In this document: one piece after another, positions 60,141-64,000 of the stretch | Layout of the letters: every line of letters starts with the position of its first letter | Position numbering within the stretch: position 1 is the first letter of the stretch | Source: Lachnospiraceae bacterium | GTDB taxonomy: Bacteria > Bacillota > Clostridia > Lachnospirales > Lachnospiraceae | Length of the DNA: 64,000 nt | Direction of reading: 5' to 3' | Assembly (NCBI GenBank): GCA_017546025.1 | Contig: JAFYYS010000005.1 | Coordinates: 41,904-105,903, forward strand | Program-made: the position numbers and the translations under genes | The notes under the pieces: model-generated | Told to the model about the DNA's origin: nothing | The model's input: only the letters and a program-made list of their open reading frames with translations | The model's database searches: none

Positions 60141-60737
60141 ATGGAATATTACAGCGAACATATCAGCAAATTGATTGCGGAACTGGGGAGACTTCCGGGG
60201 ATCGGGACAAAGTCTGCCCAGCGCCTGGCATTTTTCATCATCAATCAGCCCAAGGAGCAGGTGGAAAAGCTGACGGAGACGATGCTTTCCGCACGGAACA
60301 ACGTCAAGTACTGCAAGACCTGCTTTACGCTGACGGACCGTGAGGAGTGTCCGATTTGCAGCAGTCTCAAGAGAAACCACAAGGTGATCATGGTGGTGGA
60401 GAACCCGCGCGACCTGGCGGCTTATGAGAAGACCGGGCAGTATGACGGCGTCTACCATGTACTGCACGGGGCGATTTCTCCGATGCTCGGCATCGGGCCC
60501 GGAGACATTAAGCTCAAGGAACTGATGGTGCGGCTGCAGGGCGATGTGGACGAGGTAATCATTGCGACCAATTCCGGCGTGGAGGGCGAAGCGACGGCGA
60601 TGTACATCAGCCGGCTCATTAAACCGACGGGCATCAGGGTGACGCGAATCGCGAACGGCGTGCCGGTCGGCGGCGATTTGGAATATATTGACGAAGTGAC
60701 ACTGCTTCGTGCTTTGGAAGGGCGCAGGGAATTGTAA
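60141..60737 (+). CDS. recR: Recombination protein RecR
   Basis: A 198-residue protein, normal length. The N-terminal helix-hairpin-helix is LIAELGRLPGIGTKSAQRLAFF, the zinc finger is CKTCFTLTDREECPIC, and the Toprim domain starts at VIMVVENPRDLAAYEKTGQYDGVYHVLHG. The end has VGGDLEYIDEVTLLRALEGRREL. It acts with RecF and RecO to load RecA at gaps in DNA. It follows ybaB by 17 bases. Confidence 0.98.
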   Translation: MEYYSEHISKLIAELGRLPGIGTKSAQRLAFFIINQPKEQVEKLTETMLSARNNVKYCKTCFTLTDREECPICSSLKRNHKVIMVVENPRDLAAYEKTGQYDGVYHVLHGAISPMLGIGPGDIKLKELMVRLQGDVDEVIIATNSGVEGEATAMYISRLIKPTGIRVTRIANGVPVGGDLEYIDEVTLLRALEGRREL

Positions 60738-60751
60738 TCCCGCGGAGTGTT

Positions 60752-61894
60752 ATGGAGAAATATAAGTGGCATATCATCGGCGGAGCTGCGGCGCTTGCGG
60801 TACTGATCATTGTACTGTCGGTGTACATCTCGCGGCGAAACCGGGACAGAAGAACCTATGAGAATTTCGACGTTGTCGGCAAGACGACGGAATTCGCCGA
60901 GACGAGTGAGGCGCACTACCTCCCGTCTGCGAAGGGCGTGTTCCGTTATACGCGTGACGGCGCCGAGATTGTCGACCAGAAGGGTAAGACGGTCGTGGCG
61001 GTTTCCTATAATATGAACCGTCCCTATGGCGACACGTGCGGCAACTCCGCAGCGGTCGGCGAGGTCGGCGGCAAATCCCTGGTCATCATTGACCCGAACG
61101 GGAACTCGACGCCGATTACAACGGCTTACCAGATTGTGAAGGTGCAGGTTGCTTCACAGGGTGTGACCGCGGTCTGGATGAACAACGGCGACGAGGATTT
61201 CATCCGTCTCTATCAGGCGGACGGGAAGGTTATCGTCGACATGAACACGCTTGTTTCGACGAGCGGTTTCCCGATTGATTTTTCCCTTTCGAACGACGGC
61301 ACCAAGCTTGTGACGGCATTTGCCTCGTTCAAGGAGGACCACCTGCAGACACAGCTGTCGTTTTATAACTTCGGCGACGTAGGCGGAAACTATTACGACG
61401 GACTTGTGGCGGTTGAGATTTTCGCCGATGAAATGATCGCCGACGTCGAATTTGTCAACAACAATACGGTGGCGGCATACGGCGACAAGGGCGTGCGCAT
61501 CTACGATATGGAAGAAATCGCGGACCTTCGGCATGAGATTACTTCGGATACGCCGATTACCATGGTTTCCTATTCGGATTCCTGTGTGGCGCTTGTTGTG
61601 GAGAACAACGGCGAGGGCGCGAATTTCCTGGCGCGGATTTATGATCTTGAGGGCAAGCTTCTCGATGAGCGCGGAATCGCCGAGCTGTATACCGATTTTC
61701 TGATTGACGGAAACGACGCCATCATGTTCAACGATTCGGAGGTGTACATCTACCGGATCGGCGGTAAGGATAAAATCCGCGTGAATCTGACGAAGGGGCT
61801 CAGTTATGCGGCGGCCCTGAACGGAACGAACGAGTATTTATTTGTGGGAGACACCTATCTTGAGAAGGTGCGTCTTGTGGGGGACAAGAAATAA
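60752..61894 (+). CDS. Membrane-anchored DUF5711-like protein
   Basis: A 380-residue protein with one N-terminal membrane helix (WHIIGGAAALAVLIIVLSVYI) and an outside domain. The domain has repeated strands typical of a beta-propeller: AHYLPSAKGVFRYTRDGAEIVDQKGKTVV, then IDFSLSNDGTKLVTAFASF, VEFVNNNTVAAYGDKGVRIYD and VNLTKGLSYAAALNGTNEYLFV. This matches what I know of DUF5711 proteins of Clostridia, whose role is unknown. It follows recR by 14 bases and precedes a CvpA-like gene by 11 bases, so the five genes from dnaX probably form one operon. No enzymatic motif is seen. Confidence 0.75.
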   Translation: MEKYKWHIIGGAAALAVLIIVLSVYISRRNRDRRTYENFDVVGKTTEFAETSEAHYLPSAKGVFRYTRDGAEIVDQKGKTVVAVSYNMNRPYGDTCGNSAAVGEVGGKSLVIIDPNGNSTPITTAYQIVKVQVASQGVTAVWMNNGDEDFIRLYQADGKVIVDMNTLVSTSGFPIDFSLSNDGTKLVTAFASFKEDHLQTQLSFYNFGDVGGNYYDGLVAVEIFADEMIADVEFVNNNTVAAYGDKGVRIYDMEEIADLRHEITSDTPITMVSYSDSCVALVVENNGEGANFLARIYDLEGKLLDERGIAELYTDFLIDGNDAIMFNDSEVYIYRIGGKDKIRVNLTKGLSYAAALNGTNEYLFVGDTYLEKVRLVGDKK

Positions 61895-61905
61895 GGAGGT
61901 AAGAA

Positions 61906-62607
61906 ATGAACTGGCTTGTCATTACCTGTATCTGTATTCTGGCTGTGCTCGGGCTCATCGGTTTGAAGCTCGGCGTGGTTAAGATGGTATATTATCTCGT
62001 GGCATTTGCCCTCGCCCTGATTCTGACGGCGATTGTTGCGCCGATCATTTCGAAGGCTTTGGTGAAGGAAGATTCGCCTTCCGTCATCCGGGTGAAGGAA
62101 AAGGTCACGGATAAGCTGCATTTGGACGATATCCATTTTGATAAGACCGTCACGAAGGAAATCCTTGACGATCTGAACATTCCCGAGTCAATTCGCGAAG
62201 AAATCGGGATTTATAATACGGAAGACTCTTATAAGGATCTCGGCGTGGAGGGCGCGAAGGACTATGTAGCGACCTCGCTTGCCACGATCATTCTGCAGGC
62301 GGTCATCTACCTGATTACGTTCCTGGTGATCTGGCTTTTGGTGTTCCTCGCGTTCATGGCACTCAATCTGATTGCCAAGGCGCCGGGGCTTCGCGCCGCG
62401 AACCGTCTTGCCGGCATGGCGGTCGGGCTGCTGATGGGGGCGTGTATCATTTTCCTTCTGTTCGTATTGGCGACGGCAACGTCGAGCCTTGACTTCGGAC
62501 AGAACATGATGTCCTGCATCGAGCAGAACTCCGTGCTGAAGTATTGGTATGACCATAATCCGTTGAACGGCGGGTTCGTTTCGCTGTCCGGAATTCTCAA
62601 GAAATAA
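61906..62607 (+). CDS. CvpA-family membrane protein
   Basis: A 233-residue protein. The first helices (WLVITCICILAVLGLIGLKLGVVKMVYYLVAFALALILTAIVAPIIS) match the opening of CvpA-like proteins, including a Gly-rich first loop. An outside-facing charged stretch (about 65-115) is followed by two more helices (AVIYLITFLVIWLLVFLAFMAL and LAGMAVGLLMGACIIFLLFVLAT). CvpA proteins are linked to colicin V export and envelope stress in other bacteria; the function is not settled. AAGGAGGT lies five bases before the ATG. Confidence 0.8.
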   Translation: MNWLVITCICILAVLGLIGLKLGVVKMVYYLVAFALALILTAIVAPIISKALVKEDSPSVIRVKEKVTDKLHLDDIHFDKTVTKEILDDLNIPESIREEIGIYNTEDSYKDLGVEGAKDYVATSLATIILQAVIYLITFLVIWLLVFLAFMALNLIAKAPGLRAANRLAGMAVGLLMGACIIFLLFVLATATSSLDFGQNMMSCIEQNSVLKYWYDHNPLNGGFVSLSGILKK

Positions 62608-62619
62608 AGAGGTATGGCG

Positions 62620-63582
62620 ATGAATGAGATTTTAAAGAAGTTCCGGGATTTCGGAATCATTCCGGTTGTCCGAATCGACCGCGCGGAGGATGCCGTGAGC
62701 CTTGCTAAGGCTTTGATTGACGGCGGGCTTCCGGTTGCGGAGGTGACGTTTCGGACCGACGCCGCGGGCGAAGCAATTGCGGCGATGAAGAAGGCGTATC
62801 CCGAGATGCTTCTCGGCGCCGGAACCGTTCTGACAACGGAGCAGGTCGATGCGGCTTTGGCAGCAGGTGCCGAGTTCATCGTGAGTCCCGGACTGAACCC
62901 GAAGGTCGTGAAGTACTGTCTTGAGAAGGGCGTTGCGATTGTTCCCGGCGTGAACAATCCGTCCCAGATTGAGCAGGCACTCGAACTCGGATTGGACGTT
63001 GTCAAATTCTTCCCGGCCGAAGCAAGCGGCGGCCTCAACATGATCAAGGCGATGTCCGCACCGTACGGCAAGCTGATGTTCATGCCGACCGGCGGCATCA
63101 GCGAGGCCAATCTGAAGAGTTATCTCGACTTCAATAAGATCATTGCCTGCGGCGGAAGCTGGATGGTAAAGCCCGACATGATCAACGCCGGCGACTTTGC
63201 CGGAATCACCGCGCTCACGAAAGGCGCCGTTAACAAGATGCTCGGCTTCGGCGTGAAGCACATCGGCATCAATTCCGCCAACGAGGAAGAGGCAAGCCGC
63301 ACGGCGAACCTGTTCTCGAAGGTGTTCGGCATGGACATCCACGAGATTCCGATTTCCTATTTCGTGGGTGGCGGCGTAGAGGTCATGAAGTATGACGGCG
63401 AGGGCCGGCTCGGACATATTGCCGTGGCGACCAACTACATGGACCGCGCCATCGCTTATCTCGAGCGTAACGGTATGGAGCTCGATTACGACTCCATCAT
63501 GCGCGATGAAAAAGGAAACATCAAGCTCATCTATCTGAAGCAGGATTTCGGCGGCTTCGCCGTGCATCTCGCAAGATGGTAA
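62620..63582 (+). CDS. KDPG/KHG aldolase fused to a VOC (glyoxalase-like) domain
   Basis: A 320-residue two-domain protein. I start it at ATG 62620, seven bases after AAAGAGGT, rather than at ATG 62614. Residues 1-205 are an Eda-type aldolase: IIPVVRI, the catalytic Glu in AEVTFRT (Glu41), LLGAGTVLT, and the Schiff-base Lys129 in LDVVKFFPAEASGG, with PTGGI near 168. This class splits 2-keto-3-deoxy-6-phosphogluconate or 4-hydroxy-2-oxoglutarate. Residues 210-320 form a VOC domain (GVKHIGINSANEEEASRTANLFSKVF, RLGHIAVATNYMDRAIAYLERNG, FGGFAVHLARW) with His and Glu metal ligands plausible. The fusion may couple aldolase and isomerase steps. A terminator follows. Confidence 0.88.
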   Translation: MNEILKKFRDFGIIPVVRIDRAEDAVSLAKALIDGGLPVAEVTFRTDAAGEAIAAMKKAYPEMLLGAGTVLTTEQVDAALAAGAEFIVSPGLNPKVVKYCLEKGVAIVPGVNNPSQIEQALELGLDVVKFFPAEASGGLNMIKAMSAPYGKLMFMPTGGISEANLKSYLDFNKIIACGGSWMVKPDMINAGDFAGITALTKGAVNKMLGFGVKHIGINSANEEEASRTANLFSKVFGMDIHEIPISYFVGGGVEVMKYDGEGRLGHIAVATNYMDRAIAYLERNGMELDYDSIMRDEKGNIKLIYLKQDFGGFAVHLARW

Positions 63583-63608
63583 GGATTGTGCTTTGACAAT
63601 GACAAATG

Positions 63609-63643
63609 AGGACCGGGCGGTTTCATCGTCCGGTCCTGTTTTT
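63609..63643 (+). terminator. Terminator after the aldolase gene
   Basis: AGGACCGGGCG (63609-63619) pairs with CGTCCGGTCCT (63627-63637), one G-T pair, 7-base loop, followed by GTTTTTG. It separates the dnaX-to-aldolase genes from the promoter region to the right. Confidence 0.88.
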
Positions 63644-63785
63644 GTCTTTTGCGGGATTTGTCATTTTATAAGGAAATAAGGCATCGGAAAAGGGCGCTCT
63701 TGTGGTTATAATCGGGACTTTGGGGCTATATCTAGTGGTGCGAAAAATGCGCAAAAAAAAGACCGAAAAAACCTGAAAAATCTTG

Positions 63786-63814
63786 TTGACATTGGTTATG
63801 CCTGGTGTTATAAT
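63786..63814 (+). promoter_or_regulatory. Consensus promoter of a probable rRNA operon
   Basis: A perfect TTGACA (63786-63791), a 17-base spacer and a perfect TATAAT (63809-63814), with A-rich DNA just upstream (63748-63780) that could serve as an UP element. A weaker TATAAT at 63707-63712 may be a second promoter in tandem. Confidence 0.88.
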
Positions 63815-63820
63815 CACCTT

Positions 63821-64000
63821 TGCTGACGCCCTACGGGCGGTTATTTTTCAGTGCAATGAACCTTGAAAACTGAATAGTGAAACAACCTTGAAGATTCGTT
63901 TGAAATGTTTCTGTCATTTTGAATGACTGAAGCGAACTTTAACAAATGTAAATTTCAGGAAACAAAGGCTTATTAAATAAGTCAGAGTTCACTGAGAGGA
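63821..64000 (+). other. Probable rRNA operon leader (16S gene beyond the edge)
   Basis: No gene is present in these 180 bases. They carry a small hairpin CGCCC/GGGCG followed by TTATTTTT (63827-63848), the text CCTTGAAAACTGAATAG (63861-63877) that is typical of rRNA spacers and leaders in Clostridia, an inverted repeat GTCATTTTGAATGAC (63913-63927), and CGAACTTTAACA (63933-63944), which resembles the boxA antitermination site. I infer a 16S rRNA gene starting just past 64000. Confidence 0.7.

Overview
The window looks like a chromosomal segment of an anaerobic Gram-positive bacterium of the class Clostridia, most likely Lachnospiraceae. The evidence is: single-membrane Tad pilus genes without a secretin, a Flp1-like pilin with DUF5702- and DUF6382-type partners, a YesM/YesN-type sensor pair beside sugar-binding lipoproteins, a CIRCE-controlled groESL operon, the dnaX-ybaB-recR cluster, and strong AGGAGG-type ribosome binding sites. 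The G+C content is moderate (a little over 50% by eye). I saw no prophage, insertion sequence, CRISPR array or tRNA gene. The family assignment is inference.

Layout. 1-4.2 kb: the end of a MarR regulator and a heterodimeric ABC exporter. 4.2-12.8 kb: a YtfQ-like sugar-binding lipoprotein with a histidine kinase and an AraC-type response regulator, then a second binding lipoprotein with the ATPase and two permeases of a YtfQRT/YjfF- or Rbs-type sugar importer. 12.9-20.7 kb (minus strand): two copies of a DUF58-transglutaminase pair flanking one MoxR ATPase. 21.1-30.6 kb: a complete Tad/Flp pilus operon. 30.7-33.7 kb: a rhomboid protease, two small unknown proteins and a CapA-like protein. 33.7-37.2 kb (minus): a second heterodimeric ABC exporter. 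37.5-39.9 kb: an acidic protein overlapping a membrane/coiled-coil/SHOCT protein. 40.0-44.6 kb: a YtrA-type GntR regulator with its own operator, an ABC ATPase and two large permeases. 45.1-47.4 kb: an XRE-cupin regulator with an AMP-forming acyl-CoA ligase. 47.4-49.4 kb: a NADAR-macro fusion protein. 49.4-52.1 kb: acyl-ACP thioesterase, tRNA-dihydrouridine synthase and a YitT-family membrane protein. 52.1-54.2 kb: groES-groEL under CIRCE. 54.2-58.0 kb: a PlsC-like acyltransferase with a zinc ribbon, a membrane-anchored unknown protein and an MscS channel. 58.1-63.6 kb: dnaX-ybaB-recR, a DUF5711-like protein, a CvpA-like protein and a KDPG aldolase fused to a VOC domain. 63.6-64.0 kb: a consensus promoter and a leader that appears to head an rRNA operon whose 16S gene lies past the right edge.

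How the genes work together. In the sugar block, the first binding protein probably feeds the sensor kinase and the second feeds the transporter. The Tad block encodes localisation factor, motor, two platform proteins, pilin, three pseudopilin-like proteins and the processing peptidase in one run of overlapping genes. The MoxR/DUF58/transglutaminase block resembles a membrane-associated protein maturation or cell-envelope module of unknown substrate.

The most unusual single gene is the NADAR-macro protein (47404-49425). It joins two different ADP-ribose-processing folds through a long Pro/Ala-rich and coiled-coil spacer. The most unusual non-coding signal is a repeated, strand-biased motif GGAAAATGYGA scattered through genes and gaps, including an inverted pair at 17342-17366. 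Other points worth a second look are the metal-binding repeats on a TadE-like pseudopilin, a large outside domain inserted in TadC, and the coiled-coil/SHOCT membrane protein.
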